Positions 8,481 through 17,335 are shown, counted from the stretch's first letter. The stretch: DNA of 31,494 bases from Caldifarciminota bacterium (GCA_029880025.1 JAOUPE010000001.1:1-31494), one strand, 5' to 3'. The notes: generated by a model from the sequence alone, not told the origin. Program-made: numbers and translations.

Positions 8481-10324
8481 GTTATCGTCGAATTAATCTC
8501 CTCACCCTTTTAATATTAGGTCTCGTTATCGTCTTGGTCAGTATTGCGGCTTATTATTTTACGCTTCAAATCGTCCGGGGCGAAATGCGTCTGAAAAATG
8601 TGAAATTGGCAATTCCAACCACCGCACCAGCAAAAAAATCAAGACCAATTACTGCCCGGGTTGTCCTTTTGATTTCGGATTATAGGCAAAAACGATCGGG
8701 AACAAGTAATACTGATAACTTCATTAAAGGTTGGCAAAATTTTTTCGCAAAAGAAAATATATCTTATGATACAATTCGCGACCAAGACCTTGAGCTGAAT
8801 AAAATAAAATACGATATTTTAATTCTTCCCTATAATCCATCCCTTCCCGAACTGGAAATAAATCGAATTAGCGAATTTTTAAATAATGGGGGAGGTATAA
8901 TTGCGTGTGGTGAATGCGGATTTATGGATGAAAAAGGTGAAATCAGGCAGCCAACTTTTCTGAATCGAGTGCTTGGTATCACCAAAATTAACGAAATCGA
9001 CCAATCAATAAAATCCTATGTTCCATTAACCTTAAAGACCAATTCACCATTAACGGTTGATATTGCTTTGGGAGCACAATTAGGTTTGACCACCGAGTAT
9101 GGCTGTGTAAAAGCAAGGATTATCGAAGAAAGAACGGTTCAGGACGGCTACTTCTACGACTCCGAAGTTGACAAAGGAATCGCTCTGGAAGAAATTAAGA
9201 ATAGTACTGGTTTATGCCATGGTTCTTATGGTAAGGGTAGATTTGTCTGGTTAGGTTTTAATGTCTTTTCATTTACCGGCGATGATTTCACCCAGAAGAA
9301 CTATGTAAAATTTTTGCGAAATGTTTTGCTCTGGACCGCAAGCAAACCGCTTGCCAGAATAAAGACCTGGCCCAAGGATTATCACATGGCAGTAGTAATC
9401 TCTGGTGATATTGAACATAAATTCACCAATGTAGAAAATGTGATAGATATTTTACAAGAATATCGAATAAAGGGTTCCTTTTTTATCCTCTCCGATTTAG
9501 CTGAGGTCAATGTCGATATGGTTAGAGCGATGGCAAAAAATGGCGAAATCGGGATTCATGGCGATGAACACACTGTTTTCAAAGGTCAACACTATGATTT
9601 ACAACTGGAACGGTTACAACAAGCAAAGCAAGTCTTGGAAGGAATTTCCGGACAGAAGATAATCGGGTTTCGACCACCTTATGGCAATTATGATGAGAAT
9701 ACGGTGCGTGCTTTAAATGAACTCGGAATAAATTATTTAACTTCAAGCATAACCGGTGGGACCAATATCGACCCGTATTTTATTCCTTATTTTGAAGATT
9801 TTGTTGTCATCCCCAAGACCAACAAAGATGATTACGACCTGTTTTATCGGGATTCGATTACCGATCCCGAGGCAGTGTTAAATGAACTTAAGGACGAGTT
9901 TGACGGATTATACGATTTGGGCGGTTTCTTTTCTCTCAGTTATCATACTCAGATTTTAGCACTTGATACCAACTGTGGGGTCATTTCTGACCTGATTGGC
10001 TATATCAAGCCAAAAAATGTTTGGATTGCGACCTGGCAAGAGATTACCGATTGGTGGCGAAAAAAGCGAAACCTTGAACTTACAGTCCAGGAAAAAGGGA
10101 GTAAACAGTTTATAGTTACGGTAACCAATTCTGGTAAAGATGCGGTTGAAGATTTTAATATCCAAATCTTTCCGCAGATTATTTTTCCGCTAACCCAGAT
10201 TAAATCTGATTTAAAGGAAACCTTAAAAAGGGATTTTGACCCTCAAACCGGTAGCTTTAGTATCCCAATTAAAAAACTCGAACCAAAAGCCAAGCGTCGA
10301 ATTACCATCACCCTGGGTTCTTGA
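8471..10324 (+). CDS. Membrane-anchored polysaccharide deacetylase (NodB homology) with an N-terminal amidotransferase-like domain
   Basis: 617 residues. A membrane anchor at 8-34 precedes a Rossmann-like domain at about 60-290 that resembles class I glutamine amidotransferase/DJ-1 folds, with strands VVLLIS and ILILPYN and a GGGIIACGECG turn. A NodB deacetylase domain covers about 300-540: motif 1 is SGDIEH (Asp 313) in place of the usual TFDDG, motif 2 is HGDEH (His 363, His 367), motif 3 is FRPPYG (400-405) and a late motif is YHTQ (491). A beta-rich C-terminal domain follows. It is likely to de-N-acetylate the exported glycan, as PgaB or IcaB do, from the inner-membrane surface facing the periplasm. 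It starts ten bases inside the preceding gene and is last in the operon. No terminator is evident before the convergent neighbour nine bases away. Confidence 0.87.
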   Translation: MEMSYRRINLLTLLILGLVIVLVSIAAYYFTLQIVRGEMRLKNVKLAIPTTAPAKKSRPITARVVLLISDYRQKRSGTSNTDNFIKGWQNFFAKENISYDTIRDQDLELNKIKYDILILPYNPSLPELEINRISEFLNNGGGIIACGECGFMDEKGEIRQPTFLNRVLGITKINEIDQSIKSYVPLTLKTNSPLTVDIALGAQLGLTTEYGCVKARIIEERTVQDGYFYDSEVDKGIALEEIKNSTGLCHGSYGKGRFVWLGFNVFSFTGDDFTQKNYVKFLRNVLLWTASKPLARIKTWPKDYHMAVVISGDIEHKFTNVENVIDILQEYRIKGSFFILSDLAEVNVDMVRAMAKNGEIGIHGDEHTVFKGQHYDLQLERLQQAKQVLEGISGQKIIGFRPPYGNYDENTVRALNELGINYLTSSITGGTNIDPYFIPYFEDFVVIPKTNKDDYDLFYRDSITDPEAVLNELKDEFDGLYDLGGFFSLSYHTQILALDTNCGVISDLIGYIKPKNVWIATWQEITDWWRKKRNLELTVQEKGSKQFIVTVTNSGKDAVEDFNIQIFPQIIFPLTQIKSDLKETLKRDFDPQTGSFSIPIKKLEPKAKRRITITLGS

Positions 10325-10333
10325 AATAAGAGC

Positions 10334-11407
10334 TCACCGATTCAAATCCTCGCAAGTTAATTTATTGAGTCGCTTCAATACTCTTAAAGCGAATAAAGTA
10401 ATCCATTTGCTTGGTCTGCCCACTGGTTCAATATTGGTTTGCATTCTTCCGGTTGGCGAATTCTCAAGAATCCAGGTTCTATCCTTTTGCCGTTTCTTTA
10501 GTAAAATGTCTAAGGCATCGTTTAATCTCTCATCATTAGTATAACCCAATTTGGTCAAAACATTCAATCCTCTTAAAATATCATAGCTGTAAAATCTCGG
10601 CAAACAAAATTTCAGCCAGGATTGTTTGATTGTCTTATAATTGTGGTGGTCAGCTTTAAACAAACGATGCATCAGTAAAAATTCAGCACCGCGGCTGATT
10701 GTATTTTTCATTTCTTCGGTCAAATTTTCTTTTGGTACTTCACTAAAAGCCTCTATTGGACAGATTGTTCCAAAAAAGCAACCATGGGTATCCTTAATAT
10801 GGGCTTTCCAATAAGGGCAAAGCCAACCACCGTCTTGATTCTGAATCTTCACGAGCCAATTCAAAGCTTTTTTGACCCTTGGGTCATTTTCGTAACCCAA
10901 ACGAATTAACGCCGCTGCCATATTGCCGGTTAAGCAGGACAGTTGTTGCTCCCTAATAAGGGATGAAGCCCATTCTTTGAATGGTGGCATTTTCTTTCCT
11001 CTCTTTAAATGCCAATCGTATCGGCGCTTTGCCGTCTTTTCGGTTTCTGACAAAAACCCGCCTTCTTCGTGTTGAAATCGAAAGATGTATTCACAAGCCT
11101 TTTTAACCCTCTGGTCGGTTTGGTCAATTCCCATCTGTGCCAGAATCATGATTGTCCAATAAGAAGACTTGTATTTCGGCAGATAAGGACTAGCTGTTTC
11201 TTCCCAATATCCTTCGGGCTTTTGTTCGGAAAATATTTTGGTTATTACCTTTGAATTGGGAATCGCCGATTTGGCTACATTCAGCTCTAAATCATCTTCT
11301 TTTTTATCCAGTAAGTCTCTTAATGTAAAATATCTAATCGTTTGATTCTCTTCTTCTAAAAGCCATGTAACAATATTCTTTTTAGATAAATTCTTGGACT
11401 GTATCAT
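10334..11407 (-). CDS. Prenyltransferase/squalene-cyclase-repeat (alpha/alpha-toroid) protein of unknown function
   Basis: 357 residues built from repeated helical units with QxxDGGW-like motifs: EGYWEE, HEEGGFL and QNQDGGWLCP. These are typical of proteins annotated as terpene cyclase or prenyltransferase-like, and sometimes wrongly as nitrogen fixation protein. The catalytic DxDD motif of squalene-hopene cyclases is not visible, so cyclase activity is unlikely. Recurrent KxxLNWLVKIQ and RxLNVLTKLGY segments support the repeat fold. No signal peptide. It converges on the deacetylase gene with nine bases between stops. A promoter lies just upstream, and no ribosome site precedes the ATG. Function unknown. 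Confidence 0.75.
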   Translation of the reverse strand: MIQSKNLSKKNIVTWLLEEENQTIRYFTLRDLLDKKEDDLELNVAKSAIPNSKVITKIFSEQKPEGYWEETASPYLPKYKSSYWTIMILAQMGIDQTDQRVKKACEYIFRFQHEEGGFLSETEKTAKRRYDWHLKRGKKMPPFKEWASSLIREQQLSCLTGNMAAALIRLGYENDPRVKKALNWLVKIQNQDGGWLCPYWKAHIKDTHGCFFGTICPIEAFSEVPKENLTEEMKNTISRGAEFLLMHRLFKADHHNYKTIKQSWLKFCLPRFYSYDILRGLNVLTKLGYTNDERLNDALDILLKKRQKDRTWILENSPTGRMQTNIEPVGRPSKWITLFALRVLKRLNKLTCEDLNR

Positions 11408-11707
11408 TTATTAAACCAGTGATTCTAATTATTATTCTGGTAGGGTCAAGAAATACTCAAAATAAAATTGGGCGGGGGAACGAAGAGGGTTTTTTGAAGA
11501 AGGCTATGAGTAGGCAAACTTCGAGGCTGCCTGGCAAGCTGCCCCCTAAGCCGTATAGGAGATAGCCTGGGGATAGGGGTAGCCCGTATATATTGATTCT
11601 CGACGTCTCTTACTACTATATATTGTGGTGAGGAGAAACTCTTCGATTTGAATAAATTCGATTTTCTATTGGAAAATCAATGAGTTATAAATTATTTGGT
11701 TTTAGGC
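11408..11707. other. Intergenic region downstream of dnaE, with short repeats
   Basis: Apart from the promoter at its left end, this 300-base gap has no gene I can support. It contains G-runs near 11471-11490 and 11569-11580, one copy of the C-rich unit GCCCCCTAAG (11541-11550) and ACTACTATATAT (11612-11623). The last two also occur in the noncoding end of the window. An AT-rich hairpin (GATTTTC/GAAAATC, 11660-11678) sits about 30 bases past the dnaE stop. It lacks a clear U-tract, so it is a weak terminator candidate. Confidence 0.55.
11422..11449 (-). promoter_or_regulatory. Promoter of the alpha/alpha-toroid gene
   Basis: On the minus strand, TTGACC (11444-11449), a 16-base spacer and TAGAAT (11422-11427). 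The predicted start is about 15 bases upstream of the ATG. The short leader lacks a Shine-Dalgarno sequence. Confidence 0.6.
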
Positions 11708-14700
11708 TTATGTTCGTTTGGCTGGCGATTTAGCCAATAATCTTATTGAATCCGGGCCTAATAATTCTTTCAGTCCATTGATAAGTGCTGAAGAAATATT
11801 TACCTTGTGATTCTTGAGTCGAACCAGCTTGCGTCTGGAATCATCTTCGCCGAGTTCAAGATATACTTCACTTTCCCCTGGATAATTTTCTAATTCTTCC
11901 TTTATTCTTTCGAGTAAGCTTTCTTCTAAGCTGGTTGCAGGAATCTTAATCTTCAGATCTTTTTTAGACTCACATTGGATTTGATTGAACGGTTGCACTC
12001 TATCGGCAAAGATTTGGTGTGTGCCATCGGCTCGAGTGCGAACCGTTCCTTTGACCATAACGCATTCGTGAACCCTAAGTAATTGTCGAGTTTGTTGAAA
12101 GAGTTGATTAAAGACCATCACTTCAACACTGCCGTTAAAGTCTTCAATCTGGATAACCGAATACTCATTGCCTTTCTTGTCGCGGCGGAGTTTTTTTGCC
12201 GTAATCACACCACCAATATTGACCGGTTCGTAATCTTCAAGGTTATTCAGACTGGACGAATCATGAGTGGCTAAGCGTTCATACTCAGACCGATAATTCT
12301 CTAACGGATGAAGCGAGAAATGAAAACCGTACGCATCCAATTCATAAGCCAGGAGTTCATTTTGGGTGAACGGACCAGTATCAGCTTCAGGTCGGTCGGA
12401 TTCTGATTCCTTACTCGACGCATCTTTCACCATGCCAAATAGTGAGGTCTGACGTGCCGCAAACTCAAGTCGTTCCGAGCCTGCCATTGCCAATTCATTA
12501 TCGAGACGGGATAAAAGGAATTTGCGGTCAGGATTGATCGAGTCACAAGCACCCGCTTTGATTAATGATTCATAAGCCTTGCGATTGGTGAAGGAGCGGG
12601 TGCGACGCAGGAATTCAAAGAGCGTTTTATATTCTCCCTGTTTTTGCTGTTCCTCGACAATCTTTTCGCAAACCGCTTGACCAAGATTCTTGATTCCACC
12701 CAAGCCAAATCTTATCTTGTTTTCTTCGATTGTGAATTGGTGTTGGCTCTTGTTGATATCAGGTGCCAAAATAGCAATTCCCATCCGTTTCGCTTCTTTA
12801 ACAAATTTATTGATTTTATCCTGGTCACCAATCTCACAACTTAAAGCGGCAGTAAGGAATTGTAACGGGTGATTAGCTTTCAGATAAGCGGTGAGATAGG
12901 ATAAATAAGCATAGCCAGCCGAATGGGATTTGTTAAAACCATAACCGGCAAAAGGTGCAATCAAATCGAAAATCTTTTGTGCCAATTCCGGTTTAATGCG
13001 ATTCTTTTTGGTGCCTTCGATAAACGATTCGCGCATCGCCTCCATCGCCTCCGGGACTTTTTTGGCCATTGCCCGGCGTAATCTATCCGCATCGGAAAGC
13101 GAGAATCCGGCAATGATACCGGCAATCCGCATCACCTGTTCTTGATAAACGATGATGCCATAGGTCTCTTCCAGGGCTTCGCGCAGCGAAGGATGGAGAT
13201 AACTGACCGGTGCTTCACCCCGTTTGCGTTTGATAAACTCGCCGATCCCGACATTGCCTAAAGGTCCGGGTCGGTAAAGTGATATGACCGCAATGATGTC
13301 TTCAATTTTATCCGGAACCGATTGGCGAAGGATATCGCGCATGCCTTGACTCTCCAACTGGAATACTCCAACGGTCTCAGCCTTTTGAAGTAGTTGGTAA
13401 GTCTTTTTATCATCCAAGAGGATTGTTTTCCGATCGATATGAACCCCTTGTCGATGCAGAAGTTCAAAGGTTTCTTCAATCACGGTTAGGGTACGAAGTC
13501 CTAAAATATCCATTTTCAACAAACCAACCGCATCCAGGCTCGTCATATCATATTGGGTGCAGATATCTTCATCCGCTGAACGGTAGAGCGGGACGAATTC
13601 CATTAACGGTCTGGGTGCGATCACTACGCCCGAAGCATGGATTGAGGCATGCCGGGCTAGACCTTCCACCTTCTGGGCAATCTCACATAGTTCTTGATAT
13701 TCAGGTTTAGTATTAAGCAAGGTTTTGAGCTCGGATGAATTGGCGAGCGCGGCGGCAAGCGGTGTGCCAAAGGGAATCAATTTGGCAATACGGTCAACTA
13801 CCGGCAAAGGAATATCGGTTGCCCGACCCACATCGCGGATTGCGGCTCGTGCCTGCATCGTACCAAAGGTGATAATCTGGGCAACATTCTCCTGACCATA
13901 ACGCTCGCGGATATAATTTATCACCTCGTCCCGCCGATTGTCAGCAAAATCGACATCGACATCCGGCAAACTGATACGCTCTGGGGTCAGAAACCGTTCA
14001 AACAAAAGCCCATATTGTAAGGGGTCAATATCGGTGATTCCTAAGCTATAGAGTACAAGACTGCCAACCGCCGAACCCCTGCCTGGTCCAACCGCAATTT
14101 TCTTACTTCGGGCAAAATCGATGATATCCTTGACCACCAAAAAGTAACCAGCAAATCCCATCTTGTGAATAACCGACAGTTCGTATTGCAGTCTTTCCTC
14201 TAGTGCGGGGGTGACTCGATGATACCTATGCTTCAAACCGTTCTCGGCTAAATGTTTGAGATATTCAAAATCGGAAATGAAGCCGTCGGGTCTGGGATAA
14301 GCCGGCAAATAGAACTTCTTGCCAATATCATCGAGTAAGAGATTGCACTTATCCGATATCGCACGGGTATTGGTTATCGCCTCGGGCAGCTCAGCAAATA
14401 ATTGCGCCATTTCTTCCGGTGACTTGAAATAGACCTCCTGGCTTTCGAATCGCAATCGAACCTTATCCGAGAGTTTTTTACCGGTCTGAATACATAACAG
14501 GACATCGTGTGCCAGCGAATCCTCTTTTTTCAGATAATGACAATCGTTGGTCGCAACCAACCGAACGTCTAATTCCTGGCTGAGCCGAACCAGACCTTTG
14601 ATTGATTGGTCATTTTCCTTTAGTCCGAGCTGAGTCAATTCCAAATAGAAGTTTTCCTTGCCAAAGATTGTCTGATAGGTACCTGCAACTTCGCGCGCTT

Positions 14701-15172
14701 TTTCATAGCTGCCCGATAATAGAAAATAGTTAATTTCACCTTTCAGACAGCCGGATAGGGCGATTAGTCCATTATGTTGTTGGTTCAGCAAATCTTTATC
14801 CACTCGGGGTCGATAATAGAAGCCTTCGAGATAACCGAGCGAGACCAGTTTGATTAGATTCGCATAACCCTCGAGGTCTTTACTGAGCAGAGTAAGATGG
14901 AACGAGGATTCGGGTATTTGCGGATGAATCTTCTTTTCCCGCCGGTCAGTTGGGGCAACATAGACTTCAGCGCCGATGATTGGTTTCACCCCCACATCTT
15001 GTGCGGTCCGATAAAATTCGATTGCGCCAAATAGATTGCCGTGGTCGGTGATTGCTAACGCCGGCATGCGGAATGCCTCGGCTTGTCTCACTAAATCCTT
15101 AATCCGGGCTGACCCGTCCAGTAGACTGTATTCGGTATGGTTGTGCAGATGGATAAAATTTGATTCGCGCAC
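11708..15172 (-). CDS. dnaE: DNA polymerase III alpha subunit
   Basis: 1154 residues, the normal DnaE length. The N-terminal PHP domain (about 1-210) has HLHNHTEYS (8-16), ITDHG with D43/H44, GAEVYV with E69, H92, C142, and NDCH with D210/H212, so its metal site looks intact. The polymerase core has PGRGSAVGS (363-371) and the catalytic PDVDVDF (403-409). Downstream are the YRPGPLGN motif, the GYGFNKSHS motif and helix-hairpin-helix region, and an OB fold (IGGVITAKKLRRDKKGNEY and following) near 990-1070. It is the replicative polymerase catalytic subunit. The start is GTG, without a Shine-Dalgarno sequence. A promoter ends six bases upstream, so the mRNA is predicted to be leaderless. Confidence 0.97.
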   Translation of the reverse strand: MRESNFIHLHNHTEYSLLDGSARIKDLVRQAEAFRMPALAITDHGNLFGAIEFYRTAQDVGVKPIIGAEVYVAPTDRREKKIHPQIPESSFHLTLLSKDLEGYANLIKLVSLGYLEGFYYRPRVDKDLLNQQHNGLIALSGCLKGEINYFLLSGSYEKAREVAGTYQTIFGKENFYLELTQLGLKENDQSIKGLVRLSQELDVRLVATNDCHYLKKEDSLAHDVLLCIQTGKKLSDKVRLRFESQEVYFKSPEEMAQLFAELPEAITNTRAISDKCNLLLDDIGKKFYLPAYPRPDGFISDFEYLKHLAENGLKHRYHRVTPALEERLQYELSVIHKMGFAGYFLVVKDIIDFARSKKIAVGPGRGSAVGSLVLYSLGITDIDPLQYGLLFERFLTPERISLPDVDVDFADNRRDEVINYIRERYGQENVAQIITFGTMQARAAIRDVGRATDIPLPVVDRIAKLIPFGTPLAAALANSSELKTLLNTKPEYQELCEIAQKVEGLARHASIHASGVVIAPRPLMEFVPLYRSADEDICTQYDMTSLDAVGLLKMDILGLRTLTVIEETFELLHRQGVHIDRKTILLDDKKTYQLLQKAETVGVFQLESQGMRDILRQSVPDKIEDIIAVISLYRPGPLGNVGIGEFIKRKRGEAPVSYLHPSLREALEETYGIIVYQEQVMRIAGIIAGFSLSDADRLRRAMAKKVPEAMEAMRESFIEGTKKNRIKPELAQKIFDLIAPFAGYGFNKSHSAGYAYLSYLTAYLKANHPLQFLTAALSCEIGDQDKINKFVKEAKRMGIAILAPDINKSQHQFTIEENKIRFGLGGIKNLGQAVCEKIVEEQQKQGEYKTLFEFLRRTRSFTNRKAYESLIKAGACDSINPDRKFLLSRLDNELAMAGSERLEFAARQTSLFGMVKDASSKESESDRPEADTGPFTQNELLAYELDAYGFHFSLHPLENYRSEYERLATHDSSSLNNLEDYEPVNIGGVITAKKLRRDKKGNEYSVIQIEDFNGSVEVMVFNQLFQQTRQLLRVHECVMVKGTVRTRADGTHQIFADRVQPFNQIQCESKKDLKIKIPATSLEESLLERIKEELENYPGESEVYLELGEDDSRRKLVRLKNHKVNISSALINGLKELLGPDSIRLLAKSPAKRT

Positions 15173-15178
15173 TAACTG

Positions 15179-15207
15179 ATTAAATTAAATTCGGCTCGGT
15201 TTGTCAA
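15179..15207 (-). promoter_or_regulatory. Promoter of dnaE, predicting a leaderless transcript
   Basis: On the minus strand, TTGACA (15202-15207), a 17-base spacer and TTTAAT (15179-15184). The -10 box ends only six bases before the GTG start, so transcription should begin at or next to the start codon. It is divergent from the diiron-protein operon promoter. Confidence 0.7.
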
Positions 15208-15235
15208 GCAAAGAATTAAAAATTCGGTAATCCGC

Positions 15236-15264
15236 TTGACAACGATTTAGGATTTTATTAAGCT
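15236..15264 (+). promoter_or_regulatory. Probable promoter of the diiron/sulfur gene cluster
   Basis: TTGACA at 15236-15241. At the 17-base spacing the -10 is only TAAGCT (15259-15264); TATTAA at 15256 is a better hexamer but at a short spacing. The -35 is perfect and the -10 weak, which could mean an activator is needed. No clear Fur or PerR-like palindrome was seen. Confidence 0.5.
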
Positions 15265-15294
15265 TTTTAGAAAAGATTTTATAGATTGGGGTAT

Positions 15295-15780
15295 ATGATG
15301 TTTAAATCATTGAAAGAAGTGATTGCTTTTGCCATCGGTCGAGAGGCACAAGCCGCTAATTTTTACCAGGTCTTTGCGGCACGCTCAGAAAAACCGGCAA
15401 CCAAGTCGATGTTTGCCGAACTGGCAGCAGAGGAAAAGAAACACCAAGAATTACTCGAAAAGCTCACTCCAGAACAATTAAAAAACTTTCAACCAACCAA
15501 GCTTGAAGATTTGGGTCTCGATTCGATTCTTAAGGATACCCAATTCAGCCCAGATATGGAATATCCAGGAGCATTACGAATGGCGCTCAAACGGGAAACA
15601 GAATCAATTCGTCTTTATTCATTCTTTGCCGAGCAGTTGATGAAGGATAAGACCGAATGCCAAACATCGGTTGAGCGAAAGCAACTTAAGCAACTATTCG
15701 ATTTCTTAGTGGCACAGGAACAGCAACATAAGAATAAGCTTGAGAACGAATACGATGCGGTGGTGCTGAAGGATTATTAG
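15295..15780 (+). CDS. Rubrerythrin-like ferritin-family diiron protein, copy 1 of 5
   Basis: About 161 residues, predicted four-helix bundle. It has the paired diiron pattern E...Y then ExxH in each half: E17 and EKKH (47-50), then near 100 the Glu of KRETESIRLY and EQQH near 141-144. No rubredoxin CxxC domain is attached, so electrons would have to come from a separate protein; rubredoxin and desulforedoxin are encoded further down. The likely role is peroxide or oxygen reduction, or iron handling, in the cytoplasm. The start is ambiguous: ATG at 15295 or 15298 fits the paralogues, while a TTG at 15286 would add three residues. Ribosome site weak. First gene of the cluster, 28 bases before copy 2. 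Confidence 0.83.
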   Translation: MMFKSLKEVIAFAIGREAQAANFYQVFAARSEKPATKSMFAELAAEEKKHQELLEKLTPEQLKNFQPTKLEDLGLDSILKDTQFSPDMEYPGALRMALKRETESIRLYSFFAEQLMKDKTECQTSVERKQLKQLFDFLVAQEQQHKNKLENEYDAVVLKDY

Positions 15781-15808
15781 CTACGTCTCATTTATTTAAG
15801 GAGGGATG

Positions 15809-16327
15809 ATGCAAAAGAGTTTTTCACCGGAAGATGTGATTAAACTCGCGCTACAGATTGAGCAGAGCGGCAAGACAGTCTACCAAACCGCGGCCGAGCA
15901 AGCCCAAACTCCAGAACTTACTGAGCTATTTCAATTTTTAGCCAGAGAAGAGAATGACCACATCAATAGTTTTCAAAAGATTTACGATGATTATAAACTC
16001 AGTGCCAAGACCCCTGGTGTTTCTAAACCCGAAGATATGTCTTATCTCGAAACTCTGGCGCAAAGTCAACTTTTTCAAGGAGCGGATAAAGCAATCAATG
16101 CGGTCAAGCAATTTAACGATCTGCTCCAATTGATAAATTTCGCTTTAGGTTTTGAACGCGATGCGATGCTCTTCTTTGTCAAATTATACCGGATGGTCGG
16201 TGAGAAGTATCGTAACTTAATTTCCAAACTAATCAAGGAAGAAGAGGCACATATCGTGAAATTGACCGAAATTCAATACAAGTTAATAAACCCGAAACCA
16301 GACAAAGAGATTTCAGGAAAGGAGTAA
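15809..16327 (+). CDS. Rubrerythrin-like ferritin-family diiron protein, copy 2 of 5
   Basis: 172 residues from the start chosen. The diiron pattern is complete: Glu in LQIEQSGKTVY, ENDH, Glu in GFERDAMLFF, and EEAH. The ATG at 15809 is preferred over the one three bases earlier because it puts the GGAGG at a workable distance. Closest to copy 3, with which it shares the ADKAIN/KDKAIN segment and FALGFERD, so the pair probably arose by tandem duplication. The C-terminal tail KPDKEISGKE is unlike copy 3. Two bases separate its stop from the next start. Biochemical role as for copy 1, inferred. Confidence 0.83.
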   Translation: MQKSFSPEDVIKLALQIEQSGKTVYQTAAEQAQTPELTELFQFLAREENDHINSFQKIYDDYKLSAKTPGVSKPEDMSYLETLAQSQLFQGADKAINAVKQFNDLLQLINFALGFERDAMLFFVKLYRMVGEKYRNLISKLIKEEEAHIVKLTEIQYKLINPKPDKEISGKE

Positions 16328-16329
16328 AT

Positions 16330-16821
16330 GTGGCAGTTTTCTATTCAGCCGTGGAAGTGATTGAAATGGCAATCAAAACCGAAGAAGCCGGTAAGACATT
16401 CTATGGCGGTGTGGCTAAGAATACGGATAACGCAAAATTAAAGGAGCTTTTTGCGTTTCTGGCTGGTGAGGAAGAGAAGCATAAGCAAGTTTTTTCTGAC
16501 CTTTATCAGACGATAAAAGAAAGTCCAGCCTCAGTCCCTTATGATTGGGCGGAGATGAGTCTTTATCTGAAAGCGATTACCGATTCGAAATTCTTCTTAG
16601 GAAAGGATAAGGCAATAAATTTAGTTAAAGAAGCCAAAACACCCGAACAAGCCTTAGATTTTGCTTTAGGTTTTGAACGCGATACCATGCTATTTTATAC
16701 CGAGATTATGACAATCGTTTCCGAAAAGAATCGAGACCTGATTGCGAAAATTGTGGCGCAGGAGAAGAGTCATATCCGTCAACTTCAGGCTTTAAAAGAA
16801 GGTCTGACCAAATCTGGTTAA
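16330..16821 (+). CDS. Rubrerythrin-like ferritin-family diiron protein, copy 3 of 5
   Basis: 163 residues. Start GTG, supported by AAGGAG at a normal distance; the overlapping ATG is in another frame that stops soon after. Ligand pattern: Glu in KTEEAGKTFY, EEKH, Glu in GFERDTMLFY, and EKSH. Sister of copy 2 over nearly its whole length. No fused rubredoxin. Only one base separates it from copy 4, pointing to tight translational coupling, perhaps to make matched amounts of a mixed oligomer. Confidence 0.83.
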   Translation: MAVFYSAVEVIEMAIKTEEAGKTFYGGVAKNTDNAKLKELFAFLAGEEEKHKQVFSDLYQTIKESPASVPYDWAEMSLYLKAITDSKFFLGKDKAINLVKEAKTPEQALDFALGFERDTMLFYTEIMTIVSEKNRDLIAKIVAQEKSHIRQLQALKEGLTKSG

Positions 16822-16822
16822 A

Positions 16823-17335
16823 ATGGACAACTCAGTCATCAAAGCCTTAGCCACCGCTTTAGAAGCCGAAAAGACCGGTTTAATAAACTATCTTAATTTT
16901 GCTTACCAGATAAAAGATGAAACCGGCAAGAATATGTTCTTGCGCCTGGCAATGGATGAGTTTGACCATATGCGACTTTTGGAACAACAGGAATACAGTA
17001 TCCAGAAAGAAAAATGCTTTTTAGCGGTAACGATTGAACCATCGGCGATTGAAAAATTGGTGCCAAAACTTCAGGATAAAGATTTAAGAATCCGGGGTAA
17101 ACAAGGCATAGACCAACTCAGCGCCTTAAAAACCGCTTTAGAGTTGGAAGACCAGGCAATCAAATTCTATCGCGCACAGGCCCAGACCAGTACTGATTTG
17201 AATGCCAAAGCGATGTTTGAGCGGCTGGTCGATATGGAACAGGCACATTATGAATTATTGCAAGCCGAAATCGATGCGATCGAAAAGACCGGTTTCTGGT
17301 TCAATCTGCGGGAGTTCTCTTTAGAAATAGAATAA
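16823..17335 (+). CDS. Rubrerythrin-like ferritin-family diiron protein, copy 4 of 5
   Basis: 170 residues. Diiron ligands: Glu in LEAEKTGLINY, EFDH, Glu in LELEDQAIKFY, and EQAH. It shares TGKNM and the C-terminal aromatic tail (FWFNLREFSLE) with copy 5 (SYKKFSLEHLG) and forms a second subgroup distinct from copies 2 and 3. One cysteine (KEKCF) lies in the linker between the two halves. No ribosome site is needed if it is coupled to copy 3, whose stop is one base upstream. Confidence 0.83.
   Translation: MDNSVIKALATALEAEKTGLINYLNFAYQIKDETGKNMFLRLAMDEFDHMRLLEQQEYSIQKEKCFLAVTIEPSAIEKLVPKLQDKDLRIRGKQGIDQLSALKTALELEDQAIKFYRAQAQTSTDLNAKAMFERLVDMEQAHYELLQAEIDAIEKTGFWFNLREFSLEIE

Noticed and set aside
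11408..11707. tRNA or small structured RNA after dnaE
   Set aside because: No tRNA arms, TTCGA loop or CCA end; only short hairpins and repeats.
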